A stretch of DNA of 64,000 nt. Origin: Aphrocallistes beatrix. Its lineage: Eukaryota > Porifera > Hexactinellida > Sceptrulophora > Aphrocallistidae. Below the pieces are notes generated by a model. It was not told where the DNA came from, did no database searches, and saw only the letters and a list, made by a program, of their open reading frames with translations. The stretch covers positions 1,302,001 to 1,366,000 of the forward strand of contig OY725496.1 of assembly GCA_963281255.1 (NCBI GenBank), in the 5' to 3' direction. The position numbers were made by a program, and so were the translations under genes. This document shows, piece by piece, positions 1-9,607 of the stretch (the stretch's first letter is position 1; the number at the start of each line of letters is the position of its first letter).

Positions 1-92
1 CTGTTTCGTGTATGGTTGGAGTTCTACTTTTTATAGCAGGATCCATTTACCAATCATTTATTCTTGAAAAACTAATATACTAGCCTATCATA

Positions 93-600
93 TTGCTGAT
101 ATATACCCGCATTTGGATGAAAATAGCTTGCACTCTCCACAAAACATTGAAGTGGCAGTCTGTAGAGCTTCAAGTTAGAGGTACGAGCAGTCATATAATG
201 AGAAGAGCAATCAAAAGCAGCAACCATTTTGGTACTATAGTGTGCTTGCTTGGAATTGGGACACTTTGCTTGACTTTTGCTGAATTTGTCGATGATTACT
301 TCTTCATATTCACTATATTCGCTTACTGTCCAAATCTCGTCACGCAATTCTATGAAACTCCTGACTACGAGCCTTTGTTCACGACAAAGTCACAAATCGA
401 TGCTTTGCACGTCCAGTGAGATTAGCGCAGGAATATATATATTCCTATCTCTGATTGTTTTCCTAGCTATTACGTCTCAATACCTATTTGTAACATTCGT
501 ATTTTTCGGTGGAATGTTCGCAAAGAAGTGGAAATACCGATTTGGAAAAATTCAAACGATATTTACTCCCAGCCTTACTGACCCACTTCTCATCTCCTAA
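93..600 (+). other. Possible 3' exon(s) of a membrane protein (uncertain)
   Basis: Two overlapping open frames on the plus strand are rich in hydrophobic residues. One spans about 200-418 with a membrane-like stretch at roughly 235-330; the other spans about 420-600, with a segment reading IFLSLIVFLAITSQ followed by basic residues and a stop at 600. An AG just before 419 could act as a splice acceptor for the second frame. The pattern would suit the last exon of a multi-pass membrane protein, but I recognise no family and the two frames do not join without a splice or frameshift. It may be chance AT-rich coding potential. Confidence 0.2.
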
Positions 601-657
601 GATTGTGACAGGATTAAGTTTGTAAAGTTTATATAAGATTCCCTATTACTTTGTTTA

Positions 658-685
658 TCCTTACTATTAAAACTCGATTAATGTT

Positions 686-731
<46 letters not shown>

Positions 732-1220
732 ACGAATTGATTGAAGAAACTGCCAAGCATAGAAAGCTGATCTTTGGCACGTGAGAGTCTTTTGGCTAAG
801 GCTCCAGTAAGTTCTGAGCTCAGACGAAAATGTCGACTCATCATGGAATTATGACGTCATTGTCACCTTTTTTATATTGAGAAATTTCAGTTTTTCAACT
901 ATTACTGATCCATTTTAAGTGTTGGAAGGCTGAAATTTTAATAGAATCTGTATATTATTATATCTCACATATGACACAACTATCATCAAAAAATGATGAC
1001 CCATCACTCTGTTATGACGTCATCATAACGCATCAAAATTTTAAAAATTGTCAAATTTGGTGATTTTTCCGTGCGATGTCGATTCTAACAGCAGGACAGA
1101 CGTATTTAGAGATGTTATCTCCCTTATGATTAATTAGTGTGACTCCAGGCGCCCGCAGGGCGCCTCCGGCGGACACAAAGTGTCCGCCAGCCGTGCAGCG
1201 CAAGCAAGCGAAGCGCGCTT
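658..1220 (+). mobile_element. Helitron-like non-autonomous element HLE-1, copy 1
   Basis: A full-length member of the most abundant repeat here. It starts TCCTTACTATTAAAAC, followed by a TA microsatellite, the box ACGAATTGATTGAAG, an AT-rich body, and a GC-rich tail with GGCGCC and GGACACAAAGTGTCC hairpins, ending GCGCTTG. The flanks are A before TC and T after CTTG, as expected for a Helitron inserted between A and T. It codes for no protein. The CRE palindrome TGACGTCA occurs twice; the AP-1-like site has decayed to TGACCCA. Confidence 0.7.
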
Positions 1221-1578
1221 GTTTTTGTTAATACTAAATGTAATTAGTCACATACATATATTAGTTATTCAGCGAAATATACTAACATTTGTTAACTAAC
1301 TTTGAGTAGCACCATTAAGAAAAATTTTTATCCTAAACACAACGAAGTTCATTTATTATGGCACTTGGAATTCTTTGCAATATAATGCTTCAATTCTTTC
1401 AATTTGGCCTTTTATGGCACTGATTTCTAGTGGTGCAATTAGTAGTGCTTAGGTTCTGGAGAACGATTGACTTTTCATGAACATTGTAACTCATTTAAAA
1501 CTTGTAACTATTATTTACACAAATTTGTGCTATGAAATGTATTGTACTTTATTAACAATTACAATCCTACTTAAATTA

Positions 1579-1662
1579 CACAAGCGCGCTTCGCTTGCTT
1601 GCGCTGCGAGGCTTACGGACACTGTGTCCGCAGAGTCGCCCTGCGGGCGCCTGGAGCTACTT
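1579..1662 (-). mobile_element. HLE-1 3'-tail relic
   Basis: Only the GC-rich tail of HLE-1 is present, inverted: CAAGCGCGCTTCGCTTGC, then a diverged GGACAC/GTGTCC hairpin and a GCCC/GGGC hairpin. The AT-rich body is missing. An open frame running through this tail (1,477-1,698) is an artefact of the repeat. Confidence 0.6.
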
Positions 1663-1740
1663 AATCTAACCTATTTTGGGATTTTTTGCTTTATATAAAT
1701 ATTGTAAACGAAAGTTAACCAATAATTTTATGCACCTATT

Positions 1741-2035
1741 GTATAAATATCTGATATCAAACTGGCTATTTCCCGAGCATTATATAAATGAAATCATTGT
1801 GTTATATAATCTCCAATGGGGCCAAAACAATTTTGATGTCCATATCATTAAAAAAATATCAAATAAGTAAGAAACTAATTGATGAATGCGTCGTAAAACC
1901 TCCAATAATTTTTCAATTTTTGTAACGCTAAACTTTAAGGGTTAACTCAAAATCAACATAATACCGTCCAACTAGTACAATCAGGTGGTAGACCACTCAG
2001 TAATACAATGGAATTAACAATAAAAAATTTTATCT
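1741..2035 (+). repeat. Fragment of the FB-C foldback arm
   Basis: About 295 bases match the central part of the large palindrome at 39,590-44,618 (compare 41,465-42,140), including CCCGAGCATTATATAAATG and ACAATGGAATTAACAATAAA. It is a single truncated arm with no partner nearby. Confidence 0.6.
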
Positions 2036-2039
2036 TCAA

Positions 2040-2740
2040 CAACAAGATATCCTGACAATATAAGCCGAAATGATGTTTTATTCAGTTTTAATGGATCATT
2101 TTGTATTCGAACCTGTTTGTAAATATGGGTTTCTGAAATAATTATCTTAATAAAAAATAAAAAATAGTTATTGGACACATGAGCTATCCAGGCGTTTCGT
2201 TGGTCGAGGCAGTGTTTCCCTCAGGATTTTTGGAAAGCTCGTTAATTTTTCAATTATTGTGCGGTTTATTCAGGTAAATTGCATTATTTCACAGAAAAAT
2301 CACGTTATTCGACAAGCTAAGCATGCTAAATAACGCGCTTAACCCGCTCGGCGGGAAACACTGGGTCGAGGTGGTAAAGAAAGATCTGAAAATGAACTAA
2401 CTAAGAACCTATCTACCTTTGCTTCGTTGTCAGTTATGCTCTTAGAGTAGGCATATTCCATCAGCAATCGTTCATTGTGATCCAAAGATCGTATCTCTCA
2501 GCTTGGAATTCCATTCAGAAAGAACGATAGGAAGGAAGGTTGGGGTATATACTGGGTACTGAAGTTTTCTTTAGAGCCATTCTATCCTTGAAACTGTAAC
2601 AGTACGAAGCCCGTCATTGTAGGTAATGGTTCTCTCGATATCATATGGTTTAAAAGAATGCATAAAACTCTGATTACAAATGTTTAGCTATCTTCAAATA
2701 GTTTAGATCAAGACTAAGTTTAGTATTATAGTTTGGCATT
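2040..2740 (-). repeat. Segment duplicated in inverted orientation at 12,200-12,665
   Basis: Read on the minus strand, this stretch matches 12,200-12,665 closely: shared landmarks include CTACAATGACGGGCTTCG and CCAATAACTATTTTTTA. The second copy lies inside what appears to be a P-element relic, so this is probably P-element interior or DNA carried with it. The local copy is interrupted by a hAT MITE at 2,210-2,363. No coding frame is recognised. Confidence 0.6.
2210..2363. mobile_element. hAT-type MITE with exact 8-bp target duplication
   Basis: The termini CAGTGTTTCCC and GGGAAACACTG are inverted repeats, flanked on both sides by GGTCGAGG (2,202-2,209 and 2,364-2,371). An 8-bp duplication with a CAGTG terminus is the hAT hallmark. 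The uninterrupted duplicate at 12,200-12,665 lacks this insertion. Confidence 0.85.
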
Positions 2741-2833
2741 GTATACATTTGAAATAGTGACTATTAATTTTACTCTCTCCTAATTAATTATGTGGGAATC
2801 TAAAATTGGACTCATTTCAAAGTTAGGTTTATA

Positions 2834-3344
2834 CATAGCATTCTAATACACTAACGCAATGGCGCAGACCTTTTTTCTAGACCATGGATTGGTTAAACGA
2901 GCTAATGCATTTTTCTGAAAATGGTTAGATTATGCATATAACTTCGTAATTCGTATATCATATAATGATCGTTTTCATTAATTCTACATCGATTTCTTCA
3001 AAATGGTTCGAGGATGGCATTGTAGAGATTTTGTGGTTAAACTAATTTTAAGCAACCATATTACTTATATATTAACATACTACTTACTTGTTTTGTTTTA
3101 AAATCAACCACATGAATTATATATTTATTTGCTACCTTGTTGTTTTACAAAAAGTTTACAAATCACTGTCTTTTCCTAACACGACTCAAAGTTGATCCGA
3201 AACACTCCACATAAGCATCAATATTCATTACTCTTCCGGAACGACAATGTCCTGTGTTGTTCCAGACTTCAAGTCCAACTATAAAAGTGAAGCAGAATAT
3301 CCCTCTCTGCTTTTCATTCCCCAAAGAATCGTTTAGGGATACTA
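2834..3344 (+). mobile_element. P-element 5' end fragment, copy 1
   Basis: It begins CATAGCATTCTAATACAC, the same terminus found at 11,061 and, inverted, at 47,819. The whole fragment is collinear with 11,061-11,566. A short frame from the ATG at 3,247 (MSCVVPDFK...) is a damaged copy of the THAP-like first exon at 11,469. The GT at the probable splice donor is lost here (GTTTAGG then GATAC). Confidence 0.65.
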
Positions 3345-3740
3345 TTCCACCTAGGGTTGCCAGACGTCCGGGTTTCGAGCCATTTGTCCGGAGTCCGGGA
3401 ATGGGATGAATTTGTCCGGGTTTGGAGAATTTTTAGTCCTGTCCGACTACTCACTACTCAGGACTGTCAATATATTCTATCCGTATCTAAATTATTTAGT
3501 TAGCTATTGCTCTGCTGCAAACGTGTCACTCTCTAATATTTGAAGAAAGAGTGCAAGTTTGTGAAATTTGGATTATTACTGATTTGTAATGCTACCATAG
3601 TGTACGTATACTACTGAGTACTGACCCTAACTGCCTAACATGTTTCGTAATGAGTATACTTGGAATCTTCTTTTTGTTTCTGTGTTCAATGGCTTCAACG
3701 ATGAATTATGATATGTAGATACTTAGTATGTAGTCACGTG
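3345..3740. other. Unassigned stretch with a possible MITE end
   Basis: It contains AGGGTTGCCAGACGTCCGGG near 3,355, a terminus style common among DNA-transposon MITEs, with several CCGGG/CCGGA motifs up to about 3,430. I find no partner terminus and no gene. Confidence 0.3.
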
Positions 3741-4179
3741 CATAGGCGCAAAGCACGGTGGTGCAGGTGGTGCAAGTGCACCACTGACACTCTGAAATAA
3801 AAGTGTTGGTGGTGAAAGGAAAAGTTTTCAAAAAATCTCTGTTGAAAGACGAGGCATAACAATAAATCTAAAGTTTGTTTATATTGTGTGTATAACATGG
3901 ATTAATAGTGTTGATAAAACCGACAGATTCATTACTAGATCGATACTGTAACTAATATATTTAATTCACTACTAGTATGGCAGGAACGAAGGTTAAAATT
4001 ACCTTTTTCGATGTTGCACTATCAACTACTACATACGTACTATGTATATACAATATGACATATAGTTTAGAAAGTGTAGTAACGAACTGAGAATTTTAAA
4101 GGTATTGGTCCTATAAAAATAGCTGTATTGAGGTGCACCACTGGCACTTTTGATAACAAGTCAAAAGTTTGCGCCTATG
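3741..4179. mobile_element. MITE with CATAGGCGCAAA inverted ends
   Basis: The ends CATAGGCGCAAA and TTTGCGCCTATG are inverted repeats. Subterminal GGTGCA/TGCACC motifs (GTGGTGCAAGTGCACCAC on the left, GGTGCACCACTGGCAC on the right) also pair. No clear target duplication was seen. A related start (CATAGGCGTCGGAA) occurs near 63,228. Confidence 0.55.
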
Positions 4180-4584
4180 AGCCCCCCCCTAAGAGGGAGC
4201 GCCACTGCTCGGTTGATACGGTTTTAACCAGACCACTTTTCAATAGTTACCCCAGGTTGATCCTGTTAAACCGGACAATTTCTAAAACCGTGGCGCCGGC
4301 GCTGCGGGAGGGAGAATGTATATTTTGGTCAGAAATGTGGTATTAGTTTGTATCGACATTCCACAATTCTGATCAAAGTGTACAGTTTCCCTAAAAGGGT
4401 GTCAATCTTTTTTGCTAAGCCTTAGGATAAAGTTTAGTTGGGAATTCTTCTCTCTTACCATTTATGCATTCACTCGTGTGAATATATTCATTTAAAAGTA
4501 AATCCGAAATATTCCTTTTTCATCAGATGGTTAACGAGGCTAAAAATTTATAAGTGCCCCGGCTACAAGCAAATAACAGTAATA

Positions 4585-5369
4585 CACTATTGAATATCTC
4601 TAGCGACACCTTGAGGTCGAAGTAGAAATCCTTTTTCTAGCATCTCTACACATTCCCCTGAAGAATTTAATACTTGCAAACAAACAACTTTTCTGTTACA
4701 AACAATAAAGTTACCCTTATTGTCAATTGTAAAAAAGAAATCGTTAGATATCTGACTCTGTAGTCCTGTGAAATGAATATAATTGAGATAATTGTGTTTC
4801 GTATTGAATTTGTGAATTGTGCTGTTAGGGTAAACGAGAACAGATACCTGATTTTTTAATAGTTTGATATCTCCTGGATATTCCAGTTGGTCTTCTCCAA
4901 ATTCAAAACAATTGTCAAATCTAATTTCAACACTTCGATTCTGTTATGGTCTTTATTACAAATATTCATAATGTACTTCAGATATACCTTTTGGACTCTT
5001 AAGTTGAATAACATTCTCACCTTCTATGCTAGTACTCTTTACAAACCCTCCAGTTTTAGTAAACTTGGAAATTACTGAACTTGATAAATTTGAGACAAAT
5101 ATATAATTAATTTCCTTCTCACTCGCAGTCAAATTCATTTTCAACACTTCGTCGGTTGTTCTTCTGACTACTTCCAGCTGTTTTATTGCCTCTGGCAGTT
5201 CTTGATGCTTTTAGTAGAGTTCTCTCATCTTCACTCTCTCAAGAAGAGATACTCTTCCTGTTTCGAGGAGAGAATGGAGATGAGAGAACTTCTCATCTAT
5301 CTGCTGTAACAGACCATCGAACCGATCCAATCCCTCTAAACTTCCTCCAAAACTTTAACGCGTGGCCAT
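4585..5369 (-). pseudogene. NHL-repeat protein pseudogene (paralogue of the gene at 6,175)
   Basis: Read on the minus strand from an ATG at 5,369, the translation follows the neighbouring NHL gene: FGGSLEGLDRFDGLLQQ, then KFSHLHSLLETGRVSLLERV, then SSSVISKFTKTGGFVKSTS. It is clearly dead. Codon 5 is a stop, a second stop falls in the helical region, roughly 130 codons joining the coiled coil to the first NHL repeats are missing, and frameshifts follow near 4,970 and 4,900. It extends past the point where the intact gene diverges, keeping another ~100 NHL-like residues (FFTIDNKGNFIVCN near 4,700, ending RPQGVAR near 4,598). It therefore shows that the family normally has a longer C terminus. 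It lies head-to-head with its relative, about 800 bases apart. Confidence 0.8.
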
Positions 5370-6174
5370 TCACTGACAAAGACTATCAATAATAATAATG
5401 CAGATAATCAATGACTGAGTTTGATTCAATATCCTAGAGATACTTGATACTACACTACACATGGATTTCTAGTTTGCCTACTTGTATGATACTCTACTCT
5501 AATGGCAAACATGTGAAATACTACCCGATCAGCTTGTCTTTCTCCATAGAAGATTTTCTTTGCATATCCTATTAATGTCTTATTTTCATCCTCAGTAATG
5601 CGTTATATAAGAATAGCTTGAAAAATTCTCCGATATGGCACAAATTCCAAAGTACATATTTCAAAATTTATAGGATTCATGGTACATATCAGAGGATCAA
5701 CAGGGTCCGAAATTTCAGTGGCGTAGCCAGGATGTTATAATTCTGGGAGAATGTTTGGGAGGTAGAAATTCAAGTTTTTGTTATTTATTGTAAAGGGAGT
5801 TTTATTTACCATGGTACCACGTATAAATTTTTAAGACTCATTAATAGTCACTTCGTTTATTTGTAAATAAGATCAACTTTATACTGAATTTGTATGTATA
5901 TTAGTTTTTACATCATTTGTATATACGGTATTTGATTATCCAGTTAATTATAAATTCTACTTTTGTCATATGCTGTGAACAAATATAATAATTTTTAGCG
6001 TGAGGCTATTGACACCAACCGGTCGGTGGCAATAGCTTCACGCATATTATAATTATCCACTAAATACTGTAATTGGATATCTCTTTAGACACAATTAAGA
6101 ATAATAATTCGTATTTAATTACATCTCAGCTAGATATGTATACAATATAATTATTATTGATTTCTATTGAGTGA
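5370..6174. other. Intergenic spacer between divergent NHL copies
   Basis: No coding frame is supported. As the region upstream of the open NHL gene it should contain that gene's promoter, but I see no element I would name. It holds the palindrome described at 5,936-6,077. Confidence 0.5.
5936..6077. repeat. Palindrome upstream of the NHL gene
   Basis: An imperfect inverted repeat. The core GCGTGAGGCTATTG pairs with CAATAGCTTCACGC around an ACCGGT centre. Outside it, ATTATCCAGTTAATTATAA pairs imperfectly with TTATAATTATCCACTAAAT. It ends about 100 bases before the start codon and may be a small MITE or a structured regulatory site. Confidence 0.6.
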
Positions 6175-7158
6175 ATGGCTACACGTGAGGGTATTGGAGG
6201 AGGTTCGGAGGGATTGGATCTGTTTGATGCTTTGTCACAAGAAATAGAAAATAAGTTCTCTCACTTCCATTCTATCCTCGAAACACGAAGAGTGTCTCTT
6301 CTTGAAAGAGTGAATAAGATGAGAGATCTCTACCAACAGCATCAAGAACTTTCCGAAGCGATAAAACAGGTGGAAGAGATTAAAGAATCAACAAGAAAAT
6401 TGAAGTCCAACTTGATTACAGAAAATAAGGATGGCATTGTAAAAATCTGGGATGATAACATAGCTGAATTGAAACGAAATAAATCGAAATTAGATCAAGG
6501 TTCTACTCTAATGTTTGTTGAAAATAGTGAAGAGTTTTCTGATTGTGTTAAGAGAATGCATTTGAGAGAAATAGAAGCAACAGTGTATGGTAGGAGAAGA
6601 GAACCTCTTGTCATGAAGGGGAAGCGAGGATACTGTGAAGGAGAATTTATTGATCCGCAAGGACTATCTATTGACCATATGAATAACGAAGTATTTGTAG
6701 TTGATTGCTATAAGGCCTTAGTATACGTCTATTCATCTGAAGGAAATTTTATGAGAAAATTTGGAGAAAAAAGTTTGAATAGACCTTATGGTACCTGTCA
6801 ATCTCGAAAGTTCCTTTATATATCGAGTCGATCAAGCTCAGTTATTTCCAAGTATGCTAAAACTGGAGTGTTTGTGAAGAGTACTAGCTTAGTAGGTGAG
6901 AATGCTATTCAACTTAAGAGTCCAACAGGTATGTGCGTACAGAATGAATTGGTGTATATTTGTAATACTGGACATAACAGAATCGAAGTGTTGAAACAAG
7001 ATCTGACATTTGTTATGAATTTCGGAAAAGACAAACTGGAATATCCAGAAGATATCAAACTATTCAAAAATCAGATATTTGTTCTTACTCAGCTTTATAT
7101 TTCTATTTCAAACACAAGGTATCGCAATGGATTTTCAACAACATATTGTCTTGATTAG
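6175..7158 (+). CDS. Coiled-coil / NHL-repeat protein (TRIM-NHL-like without RING)
   Basis: A 327-residue open frame from an ATG at 6,175. Residues about 15-120 are charged and heptad-rich (coiled coil). From about 150 the sequence has NHL-type repeats: FIDPQGLSIDHMNNEVFVVD, then VYVYSSEGNFMRKFG, then SPTGMCVQNELVYICNTGH and NRIEVL. NHL repeats form a beta-propeller that binds protein or RNA; in TRIM-NHL proteins they follow RING, B-box and coiled-coil parts. Neither RING nor B-box is encoded here, so ligase activity should not be assumed. The C terminus departs from the paralogue after FKNQIFVLT (about residue 303) into an unrelated tail and stops, leaving the propeller incomplete. That is either a 3' truncation or an unrecognised intron: CAAG|GTATCG at about 7,119 could be a donor. 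Whether it is functional is uncertain. Confidence 0.7.
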   Translation: MATREGIGGGSEGLDLFDALSQEIENKFSHFHSILETRRVSLLERVNKMRDLYQQHQELSEAIKQVEEIKESTRKLKSNLITENKDGIVKIWDDNIAELKRNKSKLDQGSTLMFVENSEEFSDCVKRMHLREIEATVYGRRREPLVMKGKRGYCEGEFIDPQGLSIDHMNNEVFVVDCYKALVYVYSSEGNFMRKFGEKSLNRPYGTCQSRKFLYISSRSSSVISKYAKTGVFVKSTSLVGENAIQLKSPTGMCVQNELVYICNTGHNRIEVLKQDLTFVMNFGKDKLEYPEDIKLFKNQIFVLTQLYISISNTRYRNGFSTTYCLD

Positions 7159-7363
7159 CAGGTCAGAATACAAATGCTTCCATATTTACTTATTTTTTTG
7201 TCGCTCTTTGTTATCTAATCCCCTAAATTCTTCCAAATTTTATGTTGTTTTAATTTATTTTTCTAATGTGCTCTCAAAAACTATACCTTATAAGCAGTTA
7301 TAGTTATAGTAGCCTTTTACTTTTTTGACTTTCTTACAATTCTTACAATCTTACAAATAAACT

Positions 7364-7786
7364 TGGGATACAGACTTTTCGTGACAGGACTTTTCGTGAC
7401 GAGACATTTCGTGACGGACATTTCTTGACAAGACTTTTCGTGACAGGGACATTTCGTGACAAGATGGGTACACCTATATTCTATAATTGTTGTGGTAAGG
7501 CGAAGTCATGATAATTATCTGTGAAGATAAAATAGTGATATACGAAAAGTCTGTATCCCAGAAAGAATGCACAAAATTTCCAATTGTCTCTCACTAATTT
7601 ATATGACACTGATAATGTAGGTGCAATATGTATTTTATCTTCACAGATAATTATCATGACTTCGCCTTACCACAACAATTATAGAATATAAGTGTACCCA
7701 TCTTGTCACGAAAAGTCTTGTCACGAAATGTCCATTACGAAATGTATCGTCACTGAAAGTCCTGTCACGAAAAGTCTGTATCCCAT
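7364..7786. mobile_element. Foldback element with iterated CTTTTCGTGACA motifs
   Basis: The termini TGGGATACAGACTTTTC and GAAAAGTCTGTATCCCA are inverted. Each arm carries a short motif repeated in tandem (approximately GTGACAGGACTTTTC on the left, its complement on the right), then GGCGAAGTCATGATAATTA pairs with its complement. A third copy of the terminus at 7,543-7,560 makes 7,364-7,560 a complete smaller element, so the structure is composite. Confidence 0.8.
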
Positions 7787-7963
7787 CATCCAAAAGAAAA
7801 AATTTAACTCAGTTTTCCACCCTGATTACAAAACTGCAATTTGCACTATTTACTGCTCCTGAAAATTTGTTAAATTATTTTTAATTTATAAAAAAATATT
7901 TCAAGAACAACATTTCCAAATTGTGAATTTCCTAAGACTCTCTCTTCAATGCCATGCCTCTCT

Positions 7964-8424
7964 TCAATGCCTCTGTAGTATTGTTAACCTCTGGAGAACA
8001 CGAATACTCTTGGCAATTTGTTGTGCGAAACCACTGAAAAAACGATGCAAAAGCAATTGTTCGCGAGTATTTCTGTCCATATCAGGAATTGCCTCGGGTA
8101 GGCGTTGCTTTAGCACGTGTAAAAATTCTTGAGGCGATTCACAAGGAAGAATTTTCCTCGACTCAAATTCATCCAGTGCAATAAAACGAGTTTCTGGAGG
8201 TTGAAAAGAATTTATTAGTGCTCCTTTCAGTGCTTGATATTCTTTCCTCGTTCTTCGCCCAACTCCAAGTATACTGCGAGAGCTTCTTTCTCTAAGAGCG
8301 TCCGTAATCGAAGAGCCTTTTCCTTCCACCCATTAGCTACTGCACATATCTCATAGCATTCCAACCATTCCTCAAAGTCACCACTGTCAAATACACGGGG
8401 AATACTAACAAAATGATCCGCCAT
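7964..8424 (-). pseudogene. Ty3/gypsy-type gag fragment
   Basis: From an ATG at 8,424 (minus) the translation reads MADHFVSIPRVFDSGDFEEW, continues through a helical capsid-like region, shifts frame around 8,230-8,320, and goes on as FQPPETRFIALDEFESRK and ESPQEFLHVLKQRLPEAI to about 7,964. This pattern fits retrotransposon Gag in the capsid part. The rest of gag and all of pol are missing. A primer-binding site and a tiny LTR-like repeat lie just upstream. Confidence 0.7.
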
Positions 8425-8433
8425 TCAACTACA

Positions 8434-8444
8434 CTCTGCTACCA
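8434..8444 (-). promoter_or_regulatory. Retrotransposon primer-binding site (initiator tRNA-Met type)
   Basis: On the minus strand TGGTAGCAGAG lies 9 bases before the gag ATG. It complements the 3' end (CTCTGCTACCA) of animal initiator methionine tRNA, the usual place and form of an LTR-retrotransposon primer-binding site. Confidence 0.65.
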
Positions 8445-8446
8445 AT

Positions 8447-8485
8447 TGTTAGATACTAATAATCAATCTTTAATAATATCTAACA
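8447..8485 (-). repeat. 39-bp LTR-like remnant (TGTTAGATA...TATCTAACA)
   Basis: Two bases upstream of the primer-binding site the minus strand ends in TATCTAACA, an LTR-style ...CA end. Only 39 bases further upstream is TGTTAGATA, an LTR-style TG... start and the exact inverse. A 39-bp LTR could not hold a promoter and polyadenylation signal, so I read it as an internally deleted LTR; coincidence is possible. Confidence 0.35.
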
Positions 8486-8502
8486 GACTTACATCCAATC
8501 TC

Positions 8503-8700
8503 GATACTGATACAATATCTTATATATTAAAATGCTTCTTTTTTTTTTTTGTCCGAATTGATTGAAGAATTGGGAGGTCACAGAGATGTGAAAATTGGCA
8601 TGTAGGTGTCAAATGATGAATCTACGATTAAGTTCTAAGATCTAAGCGAAATTTTCACATCTCTGCAAAAAAAATGGAAAACAATTTTTCACACCTTTTT
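8503..8700 (+). mobile_element. HLE-2 relic (Helitron-like, second subfamily)
   Basis: It starts TCTTATATATTAAAATG after an A and, after a T-tract, carries GAATTGATTGAAGAA, the same box as HLE-1. The right end is not identifiable. Confidence 0.35.
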
Positions 8701-8938
8701 ATACTAAATAAATGACTACACTATCACAATAGAAATCATTGTACGACACTACAATATATCGTCATTGTTATCAATACTTCAAAGCCACAACTTATGTTTG
8801 CTATCTTATATAATACCAAATGTATTATAGTGTTTGGCAATAAAAAAGATTATCTGCATATTTTCCAGGATTGCAACCGAATAGTTGATTATTCGGTTTA
8901 ACCAAATAATATTTGCAAATAGTTGATACAGTCGAACC

Positions 8939-9299
8939 TGCTATAACGGCCACTCTATATAACGGTCACCTGTCTATAGCGGTCACCAATGAACAGTCCC
9001 GTCCGAAATTCCTTAATATTGAACCTGTGTATAGCGGTCACCTGCTCAACGCGGCAAGCGGCCACCCATTTGTAGTCCCTTACTGACCTTAAAAATGTGT
9101 ATAACGGCCACTACCGGTCTATAACGGCCATCACCTTTTTATGTGTTTATTACAGGCCCTGTTACGAACGATAAACAAGTTTCATGTAATTACTTCAAGA
9201 AATGGATTTCTAAACTTGATATTTATTGCATTACGTTGATACCTATTGGGGGTTAGGACAATCACCTGTATGTAACGGTCACCTGTGTATAACGGCCAA
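8939..9299. mobile_element. pogo/Tc1-like MITE M2 (CAGTCGAACCTGCTATAACGG)
   Basis: It begins CAGTCGAACCTGC after TA and repeats TATAACGGCCAC/TATAACGGTCACC motifs at both ends. The second copy at 27,548-27,894 keeps the right terminus, which is lost here near 9,299. Confidence 0.65.
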
Positions 9300-9607
9300 T
9301 TTTCATCTCTACATCTCTATTAATGTTTCACACGAAAATGACATATTACGTGTTATCAGCAAAAAATGTAAATTTTTATTTTAAAGTTTATATAATTATG
9401 TGCTTAACATCAATAATCAAACAATAAAAATACCTTCAAACAGATGGTTATTTTGACGCGATTCTGAAAATATTTTATTCGAAATTTTGAAAACATTTCA
9501 CCAATTTCGGCGATTTTCTGGAATTGGCAAGGGCAATCTCATAATGTACAAGTTTTAGCACTAAATATTGTATTACAAAGGATAGGAAACTGCTGTTTCT
9601 GCAGTAT

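Noticed and set aside
629..844. Small minus-strand frame with an Ile-Tyr repeat
   Set aside because: It is translation of the TA microsatellite and 5' box of HLE-1; the same peptide pattern recurs at 13,893-14,123 because the repeat recurs.
1477..1698. Apparent small protein gene
   Set aside because: Much of it is translated HLE-1 tail; similar false frames occur over other tails (40,696-40,982; 52,533-52,908; 27,030-27,215).
6175..7158. Calling the NHL gene a full TRIM-type ubiquitin ligase
   Set aside because: No RING or B-box Cys/His pattern is present, so a ligase role is not supported.
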